A stretch of 64,000 bases of DNA, taken from contig NZ_JABBFV010000012.1 in NCBI RefSeq assembly GCF_012927105.1, positions 60,448 to 124,447 of the forward strand. Reading direction: 5' to 3'. Shown in pieces: positions 29,636-38,195 of the stretch. The notes under the pieces are model-generated. The model ran no database searches. It was not told where the DNA came from and worked only from the letters and a program-made list of their open reading frames with translations. Positions within the stretch are counted from its first letter, which is position 1. Every line of letters begins with the position of its first letter. The DNA comes from Sphingobium psychrophilum. Lineage in GTDB: Bacteria; Pseudomonadota; Alphaproteobacteria; Sphingomonadales; Sphingomonadaceae. The position numbers and the translations under genes were made by a program.

Positions 29636-29660
29636 GAGGAGCGAGTAAAACTCGCCCCTC
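29636..29660 (+). terminator. hairpin terminator after the SDR gene
   Basis: GAGGAGCGAG (29636-29645) and CTCGCCCCTC (29651-29660) form a 10-base stem with one mismatch, beginning 3 bases after the stop codon. The following bases are only moderately T-rich. Confidence 0.6.
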
Positions 29661-29850
29661 TCATTCAGAGATCGCGATCCAGCAGCAACGAACATCGATT
29701 TTGCGTCACTGAAGAGAAAGCTTCGGAGATAAAAATGTTCAGCGTTTCACAACCTATCGAACGCCTTGCAATCGCTCGTCAGGTGCAGGTCTAAATCGCA
29801 GCAAGGTACGTCGATTTTGATCTGCCTAACGAGTATGGAAGAATCGCAAA

Positions 29851-29875
29851 TCAGGCACAATAGAAAAATGCCTGA
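29851..29875 (-). terminator. possible terminator after the CFA-synthase-like gene
   Basis: TCAGGCA (29851-29857) and TGCCTGA (29869-29875) form a 7-base stem about 12 bases after the stop of the minus-strand gene. On that strand TTTG follows. The remaining spacer (29661-29850) is AT-rich and holds nothing I can name. Confidence 0.4.
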
Positions 29876-29886
29876 ACATCGATTAT

Positions 29887-31149
29887 CTAGTTTTTGACCA
29901 GCGTCACCTGCGCTACGTCGATGCCGCCACCGCGAAAACCGCCTTCGCAATACATCAAATAATAGCGCCATAAGGCCACGAAATGCTGGTCGAAACTGGC
30001 GGGCAACTGGCCTTCCTCGATCGCCCGGTCGAACCGCTCGCGCCAGCGGCGCAGCGTTTCGGCATAGTCCTGGCCGAAACGGCGCACGTCGTGCCATTCC
30101 AGCCCCTGCTGCTCCGCCAGCGCACGAAAACGGCTTTCCGACATCAGCATCCCGCCGGGAAAGATATAGGCCTGGATGAAGTCTGCGCCGCGGGCATAGC
30201 GTTCGAAAATGGCGTCATCGATCAATATATATTGGATCGCGGCCTTGCCGCCGGGCTTGAGCAACCGATGGATAGCGGCGAGATAGGCGGGCCAATAGGC
30301 TTGTCCCACCGCCTCCACCATCTCGACGCTGGCGATGGCGTCATATTGGCCCTGCGCATCACGATAGTCGGTCAGCAAAATCTGCGCGCCCGATCCCAGT
30401 CGGTCGCGGGCATAATCGGCCTGTTCGGTCGACAGGGTCAGTCCACTATAGGCGATCGCGCACCGCTCCATCGCCTGCTCGGCCAGCCCACCCCAACCGC
30501 AGCCGATTTCCAGCAGCGACGCGCCGTCCGTCAGGTCCAGCCGGTCGAGAACCGCATCGACCTTGCGCCGCTGCGCCTGCTCGAAATCCTCATGTCGATC
30601 CGCAGAATTAAGGAACAAGGCACTGGAATAATGCATAGTTTCATCCAGCCAGAGCCGGTAGAAATCATTCCCCAGATCATAATGATAGGCGATGTTGTGC
30701 CGCGATCCGGTTCGGCTGTTACGCCGCAGCCAATGCGTCGCGCGCCCGATCCAGCGCACCGGACCCCGCGGCCGCGCCGCCTGCCCAAGTGCCGCCGCGT
30801 TGCGCATGAACAGGGCGAAGAGCGGCACCGGATCGGGGCTGGCCCACTCCCCCGCCGCCCAGGCGCGATACCAGCCGGCCGATCCGCCCACAGCCAGCCG
30901 CACCAGCGCCCGCCAGGAACGCAGGTCCACCTCGCAATGCGGTCCCGGCACCCGGCCGCCCAGCAGGCGGCGCGTACCGTCGGGGAGCGAGGCTTGCAGT
31001 CCGCCTTCCGCCAGACCCTGATCGATCCGGTCGAGCAGACGATGGAACAGCGGCGCCAGCGCGCGCGACGCCAGGCCGGGTGCGCCCGACCGCGGCGGAT
31101 GCTTGACTGATAATGCGCGCCGGCCGCGCCGGGGAGTGATAGCGTTCAT
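29887..31149 (-). CDS. cyclopropane-fatty-acyl-phospholipid synthase family protein
   Basis: About 420 residues. The SAM-binding motif LLEIGCGWGGLAEQAM is clear, preceded by HYDLGNDFYRLWLDETMHYSSALF, a CFA synthase signature. The N-terminal third (SLPDGTRRLLGG, WYRAWAAGEW) matches the extension seen in CFA-type enzymes. It methylenates or methylates unsaturated fatty acids in membrane lipids. The start is ATG 31149 (MNAITPRRG). It is 50 bases downstream of the photolyase gene and probably cotranscribed. Confidence 0.9.
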   Translation of the reverse strand: MNAITPRRGRRALSVKHPPRSGAPGLASRALAPLFHRLLDRIDQGLAEGGLQASLPDGTRRLLGGRVPGPHCEVDLRSWRALVRLAVGGSAGWYRAWAAGEWASPDPVPLFALFMRNAAALGQAARPRGPVRWIGRATHWLRRNSRTGSRHNIAYHYDLGNDFYRLWLDETMHYSSALFLNSADRHEDFEQAQRRKVDAVLDRLDLTDGASLLEIGCGWGGLAEQAMERCAIAYSGLTLSTEQADYARDRLGSGAQILLTDYRDAQGQYDAIASVEMVEAVGQAYWPAYLAAIHRLLKPGGKAAIQYILIDDAIFERYARGADFIQAYIFPGGMLMSESRFRALAEQQGLEWHDVRRFGQDYAETLRRWRERFDRAIEEGQLPASFDQHFVALWRYYLMYCEGGFRGGGIDVAQVTLVKN

Positions 31150-31178
31150 GACGCCAATCCTGCCGCAAGCCGCCCGTC

Positions 31179-31204
31179 GCTGCAATCACCCGCTGCAATC
31201 ACCC
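31179..31204. repeat. 13-base tandem duplication at the photolyase stop
   Basis: GCTGCAATCACCC occurs twice back to back (31179-31191 and 31192-31204). The second copy contains the photolyase stop codon (31199-31201 on the minus strand), so the duplication lies at the gene end and does not change the protein. Confidence 0.85.
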
Positions 31205-32575
31205 CTTGCTATGACGATAGGCAGCCAATGCCCGTTCGCGCCCCTCGCGATGGTCGATGATCTTGGCAGGATAGGCGGCCGGGCGTGCACCATGGGCATC
31301 GGGATCATGAATCGCCCCGTCGGGCAGGCCCGCCAGTTCCGGCACCCAAGTCCTTATATAGTCGGCCGCGTCGAACTTGTCGGACTGGGTCAGCGGCGCC
31401 ATGATTCGCGTGAACAGATTGGCGTCCACGCCGCTGCCCGCGACCCATTGCCAATTGACGCTGTTATTGGCGTAATCGGCGTCGACCAGCGTGTCCCAGA
31501 ACCAGCGCGCCCCATGCCGCCAGTCGATCAGCAGGTGCTTGATGAGGAAGCTGGCGGCGATCATGCGCACGCGGTTATGCATCCAGCCGGTCGTCCACAG
31601 CTGCCGCATGCCAGCGTCCACGATCGGATAGCCGGTCCTGCCCGTCTTCCACGCGGTAAAATCGCCCCCCGCCTCCCGCAGGTCGCGCCACGCCAGCGCA
31701 TCGAAATCCCGTCGCGCATTTTCGGAGCCATAGACGGGCAATTCGCAAATCTGGACATGCGCATAATCGCGCCAGATCAGTTCCTTGAGGAAGATCGTTG
31801 CATCATGGCCTGAAGATTCGATCCGGTGCCACAAATAGGCCGGGGACACTTCCCCGAAATGCAGATGCGGCGACAGGCGCGACGTCCCCTCGATCGAGGG
31901 CAGGTTGCGGGCGGTCGGATAATCGCCGACCTCGTCCAGAAAATCCGCGACATTGGCGCGCGCGCCCTGCTCGCCCGGCGTCCAGTCCGCCGCGAAGCCC
32001 TGCGCCCAGTCCGGCTTCGTCGGCAGCAAGGCCCAGTCTTCCAGCGAATCGCTCGTCGGCCAGTGCGCCGGCCCGTCGATCCGATGCGGCGCAGGATGCG
32101 GCGCGGCGGGAGGCATATGCTCCATCACCGCGCGGGAAAAGGGCGTGTAGATGCGATACATGCCGCCCGCCCCGGTCCGCACCGCCCCCGGCGGCAACAG
32201 CAGGCCGCCGTCATGCAGGCAAAGGTCGAGCGTCTTGCCCACCGCCTTTTCCGCGTTACGCCACCAAGGTTCATAATGACGCAGCGCGTGGACGCGCGAC
32301 GCCCCCGTTTCCTCCGCCAACGCAGCCAATATCTCCGCGCTGCGCCCGCGCCGCAGGATCAGGCGCGATCCTTTGGCGCGCAGGCTTTCATCCAGCCGCG
32401 CAAGGCTATGGTGCAGCCACCAGCGCGCCGCGCCACCCATCGCCCACTGGCGCGGGGCTTCATCATCCAAAATATAGACCGGTATCACTGGCCCTTCGCT
32501 GACGGCGGCGGCTAGCGCCGGCTGATCGGACAGGCGGAGATCCTGGCGGAGCCAGAGGATAAGGGGGGCAGACAT
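31199..32575 (-). CDS. phrB: deoxyribodipyrimidine photolyase
   Basis: 458 residues of the photolyase/cryptochrome class I type. An N-terminal antenna-binding alpha/beta domain (LILWLRQDLRLSDQPAL) and a C-terminal helical FAD domain (SRLSPHLHFGEVSP, WMHNRVRMIAASFLIKHLL, DADYANNSVNWQWVAGSG) are complete. It repairs cyclobutane pyrimidine dimers in DNA using light. It begins opposite rppH across a 247-base spacer that shows no other gene. Confidence 0.94.
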   Translation of the reverse strand: MSAPLILWLRQDLRLSDQPALAAAVSEGPVIPVYILDDEAPRQWAMGGAARWWLHHSLARLDESLRAKGSRLILRRGRSAEILAALAEETGASRVHALRHYEPWWRNAEKAVGKTLDLCLHDGGLLLPPGAVRTGAGGMYRIYTPFSRAVMEHMPPAAPHPAPHRIDGPAHWPTSDSLEDWALLPTKPDWAQGFAADWTPGEQGARANVADFLDEVGDYPTARNLPSIEGTSRLSPHLHFGEVSPAYLWHRIESSGHDATIFLKELIWRDYAHVQICELPVYGSENARRDFDALAWRDLREAGGDFTAWKTGRTGYPIVDAGMRQLWTTGWMHNRVRMIAASFLIKHLLIDWRHGARWFWDTLVDADYANNSVNWQWVAGSGVDANLFTRIMAPLTQSDKFDAADYIRTWVPELAGLPDGAIHDPDAHGARPAAYPAKIIDHREGRERALAAYRHSKG

Positions 32576-32822
32576 ATCGAGGCAATGCGCCGCACCGTCG
32601 CCGGTTCCAAGCGGCTATTGGGGCATATTGCCTTCATCCCATCGTTCATCGCCTTTTCCAACGTCTCACCACAAATCGACAGGCGAATGATTCGACCGAT
32701 GGACGCGGAGCCTTCCGCTGCCTATTCTGACCCAAGCGTCGGGAAGCGGCGCCAATGGCGGTCTTTGCGGCGAACAACGCCCGAAACCGGAATCTTTTGG
32801 GCCGAAATCTTTTGGGGATCAC

Positions 32823-33308
32823 ATGGCTTCGATGCCGAACGATACAGAATTGCCATACCGCCCCTGCGTCGGGATCATGCTGGTGAATATGGACGGCAAG
32901 GTGTTCGTCGGCCAGCGCCTGGATAATGTGGTCGAAGCGTGGCAGATGCCGCAGGGCGGGATCGACGAAGGTGAGGAGGCCAAGGCGGCCGCGCTGCGCG
33001 AATTGCAGGAAGAAACCGGCATCCGCCCCGACCTGGTCGAGATCATCGCCAAGGCGAAGGACGAGCATTTCTACGATCTGCCGCCCGAACTGGTCGGCAA
33101 ATTATGGGGCGGCAAATATCGCGGCCAGCGCCAATATTGGTATCTCGCCCGCTTCATCGGCCAGGACGGCGATATCGATATCCAGACCAGACACCCGGAA
33201 TTTCGGGAATGGAAGTGGGCGGCCCCCGACACGCTGCCTGACCTGATCGTGCCATTCAAGCGCAAGCTGTACCGCGACATATTGCAAGAGTTCCGCGCGC
33301 TTATCTGA
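32823..33308 (+). CDS. rppH: RNA pyrophosphohydrolase
   Basis: 161 residues. The Nudix box GGIDEGEEAKAA...RELQEETGI spans residues 45-67 with all catalytic Glu residues. Further family motifs are RPCVGIMLVN, AWQMPQGG and the YRGQRQYWYL region. It removes pyrophosphate from 5'-triphosphate mRNA ends and so triggers decay. The preceding spacer ends with AATCTTTTGGG repeated at 32791 and 32806, just before the ATG. Confidence 0.94.
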   Translation: MASMPNDTELPYRPCVGIMLVNMDGKVFVGQRLDNVVEAWQMPQGGIDEGEEAKAAALRELQEETGIRPDLVEIIAKAKDEHFYDLPPELVGKLWGGKYRGQRQYWYLARFIGQDGDIDIQTRHPEFREWKWAAPDTLPDLIVPFKRKLYRDILQEFRALI

Positions 33309-33362
33309 ACGGACTGGCGTTTGGGGGCTTAAAATCCCCGGTCGGTTGGCTATGACGGGGCT

Positions 33363-34271
33363 ATGCATGCCCGCCTGATCCCCCTGTCGTTGCTGATCGC
33401 CGCCCTGCCCGCCACGGGCCAAGCGGCCGAATCGGCGCTGTTGCCGCCGGCCGTCCGCGAGATGATGGAGGCGGCGATCGCCAACGGCAATGAAACGGAC
33501 ATCGCCACCGTTTCCAAAATCGCCAAGCAGACCAACCCCGGCTCGTCCGATGAAATCCAGCGCATGGTCAACAGCTGGAAGGAACGGACCAAGGCGACCC
33601 ACGACACGGTGATTCGCGAGGCGCGCTTCAACGAATTATGGACCGGCCGGGTCGAAGCGGGCGGATTTCGATCGACTGGTTCGACCAGCGAACTGGGCAT
33701 AACCCTGGCGGCCACAGCGACTCGCGCCGGGCTGCAATGGTCGCACAAGCTGACCGCCGCCGCCGATTATCGCCGTGCCAATGGCGTCACCTCACGCGAA
33801 CGCTATTTTGCGGGTTACGAACCCAAATATGAATTTGATCCGCGCGGTTTCATCTATGGCTTGGCGCAATTCGAACGGGACACGTCGATCGGCTATGACG
33901 AGCGCTACACCACATCGGTCGGCGTCGGTTACAAGCTGATCGTCAGCAAGCCGGTCGATCTGTCGGCCGACATCGGTCCATCCATCCGCCACGTTAAATA
34001 TATGATCGGCGAGCGGGAAACCAAATTGGGCGTCCGCGGATCGATGGCGCTGGCCTGGCGCGCGACGCCGACGCTGACGTTCAAGCAGACCGCATCGGGC
34101 TATGCCGAAAGCGACGTCTATACGCTCAACGCCCTGTCCTCGGTCGAAACCAAGGTCAGCACGCGGCTGTCTGCGGCTTTCTCCTACAACGTCCAATATG
34201 AATCAGAGACATTGCTCTCGACCCGCGACCTCGACACGCTGAGCCGTTTGACCTTGACCTATGATTTCTGA
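33363..34271 (+). CDS. DUF481-type outer-membrane protein
   Basis: 302 residues. A signal peptide (MHARLIPLSLLIAALPATGQA) precedes a helical segment and then repeated beta-strands with alternating hydrophobic residues, ending in LTLTYDF with a terminal Phe as in outer-membrane barrels. This matches the DUF481 (YdiY-like) group. The role is unknown. It lies alone between rppH and the arginine catabolism genes. Confidence 0.82.
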   Translation: MHARLIPLSLLIAALPATGQAAESALLPPAVREMMEAAIANGNETDIATVSKIAKQTNPGSSDEIQRMVNSWKERTKATHDTVIREARFNELWTGRVEAGGFRSTGSTSELGITLAATATRAGLQWSHKLTAAADYRRANGVTSRERYFAGYEPKYEFDPRGFIYGLAQFERDTSIGYDERYTTSVGVGYKLIVSKPVDLSADIGPSIRHVKYMIGERETKLGVRGSMALAWRATPTLTFKQTASGYAESDVYTLNALSSVETKVSTRLSAAFSYNVQYESETLLSTRDLDTLSRLTLTYDF

Positions 34272-34330
34272 ACCACGCAATTTTATTGCGGGGGTGGAGA
34301 CGCGCGCGGCGCTCTGATAGATCAGGGCGG

Positions 34331-35560
34331 ATGACGGATTTTTCATCGCAGGAACGGATGCTGCTCGACCGCGCTGCGGCCGCGCCGATGTTGGCGCAAA
34401 CGCAGGCGTGGGCGGCGATTAACAGCGGAACGCGCAATCTGGCCGGGCTGGCCCGGATGGCGGATGTTCTGGCGGACGCCTTTTCCACGCTGCCCGGCGC
34501 GATCCGCCTGGCCGATCCCGCCCCGGTCGAAAGCGTATCACCGGACGGGCGTGTCCAGACCATCGATCATGGCCGCCATCTCCATCTGTCGGTGCGCCCC
34601 ACAGCGCCCATCCGCCTGCTCCTGACCGGGCATATGGACACGGTGTTTCCCGTCGATCACCCCTTTCAGCAGCAGCGCTGGCTGGAGCCGGGCGTCCTCA
34701 ACGGCCCCGGCGTCGCCGACATGAAGGGCGGGATCGCGGTCATGCTGGCGGCGCTCCATGCCATCGAGGGATCGGACGCCGTCGCCACGCTCGGCTATGA
34801 CGTCATCATCAACAGTGACGAGGAAGTGGGCAGCGCATCATCCGCGGCACTGTTGCGGGAAATGGCGGCGGGCAAGCTGGCGGCCTTCACCTATGAACCC
34901 TCCGCCCTACCCGACGGCACGCTGGCCGGCGCGCGCGCGGGAAGTGGCAATTTCTCGATCGTCGTCACGGGCCTGAGCGCTCATGCCGGACGCAATCCCG
35001 ATGACGGCCGCAACGCCCTGCTCGCCGCCGCCGACCTGGCGTTGCGGCTGAAAGCGGGGAGCGGCGTGGGATTTTCCTGCAACCCCGCGAAGATCGATGG
35101 CGGCAGCCCGAACAATGTCGTACCCGACCATGCCGTGCTGCGCGTCAATTTCCGGCCGCGCACGCCGGCGGACGAGATCGCAGCCCGCGCCCTGATCGAC
35201 CGGGCGATGGCCGATGTCGCGCGCGACCATGACGTCAGCCTGCACCTGCACGGCGGCTTTGGCCGCCCGCCAAAGCCGATGGATGCCAAGGCGCAGGCGC
35301 TCTTCGGGCTGGTGCGGCAATGCGGCGCGGACCTCAGCCTCGACATCGGCTGGCGCGATACCGGCGGCGTGTGCGACGGCAATAATATCGCGGCCTGCGG
35401 CGTGCCGGTGGTCGACACAATGGGCGTGCGCGGCGGCAGCATCCATAGCGACGCGGAATTTCTGCTGACCGACAGCCTGCCCGAACGGGCGCAATTGTCG
35501 GCGCTGGCGCTGTGGCGGATCGCCCAGGGACAATTCAAAAGAGAGGGGATCACCGCTTGA
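34331..35560 (+). CDS. M20-family metallopeptidase/deacylase
   Basis: About 409 residues. Metal-binding motifs of the M20 family are present: LLTGHMDTVFP, GPGVADMKGGIAVML and NSDEEVGS. A dimerisation domain follows (VVTGLSAHAGRNPDDGRNAL). M20 enzymes remove acyl groups or hydrolyse peptides; DapE (succinyl-DAP desuccinylase) and ArgE belong here. It overlaps astA, so a role as N-succinylglutamate desuccinylase is possible but unproven. Start ATG 34331 was preferred over an ATG at 34286. Confidence 0.88.
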   Translation: MTDFSSQERMLLDRAAAAPMLAQTQAWAAINSGTRNLAGLARMADVLADAFSTLPGAIRLADPAPVESVSPDGRVQTIDHGRHLHLSVRPTAPIRLLLTGHMDTVFPVDHPFQQQRWLEPGVLNGPGVADMKGGIAVMLAALHAIEGSDAVATLGYDVIINSDEEVGSASSAALLREMAAGKLAAFTYEPSALPDGTLAGARAGSGNFSIVVTGLSAHAGRNPDDGRNALLAAADLALRLKAGSGVGFSCNPAKIDGGSPNNVVPDHAVLRVNFRPRTPADEIAARALIDRAMADVARDHDVSLHLHGGFGRPPKPMDAKAQALFGLVRQCGADLSLDIGWRDTGGVCDGNNIAACGVPVVDTMGVRGGSIHSDAEFLLTDSLPERAQLSALALWRIAQGQFKREGITA

Positions 35561-36576
35561 GCTTCATCATGCGCATCGCGCGCGCCGACGATTTACAGAC
35601 GCTCTATGAGATGGCGAAGCTGACCGGCGGCGGCTTCACCAACCTGCCGCCCGATCGCACCGCGCTGTCCGCCAAGCTGGAGCGCACCGAACAGGCGCTC
35701 GCAAGAGACAGTGAAGGCATCGAGGACGAACTGATCGTCATGGTGCTGGAAAATGTCGAGACGGGCCAGGTCCGCGGCACCTGCCAGATATTCTCGACGG
35801 TGGGGCAAAGCTGGCCCTTCTACAGCTACCGCCTGGGCACGCTGACCCAGCATAGCCGGGAACTCGGCCGCACTTTCCGCGCGCAGATGCTCTCGCTCAC
35901 CACCGATCTGGAAGGATCGGTCGAGGTCGGCGGCCTGTTCCTCCACCCGCGCGAGCGGGCCGAGGGGCTGGGATTGTTGCTGGCGCGCAGCCGCTATCTC
36001 TATATCCGCAGCCATCGTGCGCGCTTTGGCGACAAGGTGATCGCCGAATTGCGCGGCGTCATCGACGAAGCGGGCGGATCGCCCTTCTGGGACGGGCTGG
36101 CCGGGCGTTTCTTCGGCATGAATTTTCAGGAGGCGGACGAGTTCAACGCGGTGAACGGCAACCAGTTCATCGCCGACCTGATGCCCAAGACGCCCATCTA
36201 CACCGCGATGCTGACCGACAGCGCCCGCGCCGTCATCGGCCTGCCCCACCCCAATGGCCGCGCCGCGATGCGGATGCTGGAGACGGAGGGGTTCGACAAT
36301 GCCGGCTATGTCGACATATTCGACGGCGGTCCGACCATGGTGGGGCAGGTCGATCAGTTGAAGACGATCGCGGCGGCGCGCGACGTCACCCTGTCCGCCA
36401 CCCATGAAAAGGGCGGGGACAAGATGCTGATCGCGACCGGCAAACTGGCCGATTATCGATGCACCTGGGGTTTCGTGCAGGAAGATGATAATGGCGCGGT
36501 ATCGATGGATGCAGCCAGCGCGGCGCGCATCGGTCTCGATATCGGCGGTTCCTTCACCATGGCGGGGCGGGCATGA
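35557..36576 (+). CDS. astA: arginine N-succinyltransferase
   Basis: About 339 residues. This GNAT-like enzyme adds succinyl from succinyl-CoA to L-arginine, the first step of the AST pathway. Family segments include IARADDLQTLYEMAKLTGGGFTNLP, EVGGLFLHPRER, and FWDGLAGRFFGMNFQEADEF. I chose TTG at 35557 because it overlaps the upstream stop (TTGA), follows AGAGGGG, and gives the usual N terminus (MSFIMRIARADD). Its stop overlaps astB by 4 bases. Confidence 0.95.
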   Translation: MSFIMRIARADDLQTLYEMAKLTGGGFTNLPPDRTALSAKLERTEQALARDSEGIEDELIVMVLENVETGQVRGTCQIFSTVGQSWPFYSYRLGTLTQHSRELGRTFRAQMLSLTTDLEGSVEVGGLFLHPRERAEGLGLLLARSRYLYIRSHRARFGDKVIAELRGVIDEAGGSPFWDGLAGRFFGMNFQEADEFNAVNGNQFIADLMPKTPIYTAMLTDSARAVIGLPHPNGRAAMRMLETEGFDNAGYVDIFDGGPTMVGQVDQLKTIAAARDVTLSATHEKGGDKMLIATGKLADYRCTWGFVQEDDNGAVSMDAASAARIGLDIGGSFTMAGRA

Positions 36577-37856
36577 GCGTCAGGGAAATCAATTTCGACG
36601 GGATCATCGGTCCCAGCCACAATTATGCGGGCCTGAGCCTCGGCAACCTCGCTTCCGCGCGCAATGCTGGCGCAGTGGCCCACCCCCGCGCGGCGGCGCT
36701 TCAGGGGCTGGAGAAGATGCGCGGCAATATCCGCCTCGGCCTGGCCCAGGGCATCTTCCTCCCGCAATGGCGCCCTGACGTCGCTTGGCTGACGAAGCTG
36801 GGCACCGATGTCGGCGACGCCGATCCGCATATCCGGGCGGCCGCCATGTCCGCCTCCTCCATGTGGGCGGCCAATGCCGCCACCGTCTCGCCCGCCAGCG
36901 ATACGGCGGACGGGCGCACGCACCTGACCGTCGCCAATCTGGTGACGATGCCGCATCGCAGCCATGAATGGCCGCAAACGCTGGCGCAGCTGCGCATCGC
37001 CTTTTCCGACGCGCGCGCCTTTTCCGTGCACGATCCCATCCCCGCCCCCTTCGGCGACGAAGGCGCGGCCAATCACATGCGCCTGGCCGAACGGCACGAC
37101 CAGCCGGGCGTGGAGGTCTTCGTCTATGGTCGGTCGGGCGGCGCCTTCCCCGCCCGCCAGCATAGGGAGGCGAGCAAGGCCGTCGCCCGCATCCATGGCC
37201 TCAACCCGGCCCGCACCCTTTTCGTGGAGCAATCCGAAGCGGCGATCGCAGCCGGTGCCTTCCACAACGACGTCGTCGCGGTCGCAAACGAGCGCGTGCT
37301 CTTCACCCATGAACAGGCCTTCGCCGACAAGGACGCTTTCTACGCCGATTTGCGCGCCGCCCTGCCCTGCGTCGAGATTGTCGAGGTGCCCGCCAGCGCG
37401 GTCAGCCTGGCCGATGCGATCAAATCCTATCTGTTCAATGCGCAGCTCGTCACCCTGCCTGATGGCGGCCCCTCGACTTCGCTCGGGACAGGCATGGCGC
37501 TGATCCTGCCGACCGAGGCGCGGGATACCCCTGCGGTCTGGACCTGGCTGGAACAGATGATCGCGGGCAACGGGCCGATCCGCCGCATCATACCTGTCGA
37601 TGTGCGTCAATCCATGGCCAATGGCGGCGGCCCCGCCTGCCTGCGGCTGCGCGTCGTCGCCGATCCCCTGGACATCGATCCCCGTTTCCTGGTGGATGAG
37701 GCGCAGTTGGATAATATTGCGCAGATCGTGTCCCAATATTGGCCAGAATCGATCGCACCCCAGGATTTGAGCGACACACGGCTGATTGCCCGCATCGAGC
37801 AATCATGGTTAACGCTTGTTGACCATTTGCAGCTGTCGGGCGATCTTTCGCCCTGA
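36573..37856 (+). CDS. astB: N-succinylarginine dihydrolase
   Basis: 427 residues. It converts N-succinylarginine to N-succinylornithine, CO2 and ammonia. FDGIIGPSHNYAGLSLGN at the start, AGAFHNDVVAVAN (catalytic His) and QSMANGGGPACLRLRVV (catalytic Cys) are all intact. Residues about 298-307 (GGPSTSLGTG) are encoded by part of a repeat that is common in this genome and appear to be an extra insertion. astC, astD and astE are not in the window. Confidence 0.95.
   Translation: MSVREINFDGIIGPSHNYAGLSLGNLASARNAGAVAHPRAAALQGLEKMRGNIRLGLAQGIFLPQWRPDVAWLTKLGTDVGDADPHIRAAAMSASSMWAANAATVSPASDTADGRTHLTVANLVTMPHRSHEWPQTLAQLRIAFSDARAFSVHDPIPAPFGDEGAANHMRLAERHDQPGVEVFVYGRSGGAFPARQHREASKAVARIHGLNPARTLFVEQSEAAIAAGAFHNDVVAVANERVLFTHEQAFADKDAFYADLRAALPCVEIVEVPASAVSLADAIKSYLFNAQLVTLPDGGPSTSLGTGMALILPTEARDTPAVWTWLEQMIAGNGPIRRIIPVDVRQSMANGGGPACLRLRVVADPLDIDPRFLVDEAQLDNIAQIVSQYWPESIAPQDLSDTRLIARIEQSWLTLVDHLQLSGDLSP
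37469..37492. repeat. half copy of family B repeat inside astB
   Basis: CCCCTCGACTTCGCTCGGG matches the arm of the family B elements found between genes at 48857, 52736 and 61441. Here only one arm is present, in frame, adding PSTSLGTG to the protein. Confidence 0.6.
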
Positions 37857-37885
37857 CGGCGGGGGCAACGCCGGATGGAATCGAT

Positions 37886-38101
37886 ATGGAACGGATCAAG
37901 AGCCTCTTCATCATCAAGACCAAGTTCGAGGCGTTCCTGGTGATCTATGCCCTGGCGCTGGGCGCGGCCGAGCGCGGTCATGTCTATATGCAGCAATATC
38001 CCGGCACCGGCGGTCATCTGCTGGCGCTCGCTTGTTCGGGCGCGGTCTTCATGGCGGGGGGCAAGATCCTCGACGCACTGGACTATCAACGCGGCATATA
38101 A
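37886..38101 (+). CDS. small two-helix membrane protein
   Basis: 71 residues beginning MERIKSLFIIKTKFEAFLVI with two hydrophobic segments (about 15-28 and 44-57) and a polar loop (RGHVYMQQYPGTGGH). It follows astB by 29 bases on the same strand and may be cotranscribed. I do not recognise a named family, but the codon use and membrane pattern look like a real gene. Confidence 0.75.
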   Translation: MERIKSLFIIKTKFEAFLVIYALALGAAERGHVYMQQYPGTGGHLLALACSGAVFMAGGKILDALDYQRGI

Positions 38102-38195
38102 CGCCGCGCTTGTTCCGAAATGGATCGAACTCGACCACTATAACCGGCCTCCCTGCATTATCCTTCCTCCGTTCACGATGAAGGAGTGACGACAC

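Noticed and set aside
29735..29794. A 19-codon open frame (MFSVSQPIERLAIARQVQV) with a good ribosome site
   Set aside because: Too short, no recognisable features and no neighbour link; could be chance in an AT-rich spacer.
32585..32926. A 113-codon plus-strand frame upstream of and overlapping rppH
   Set aside because: Its second half is rppH in another frame, and the first half has no family resemblance or ribosome site.
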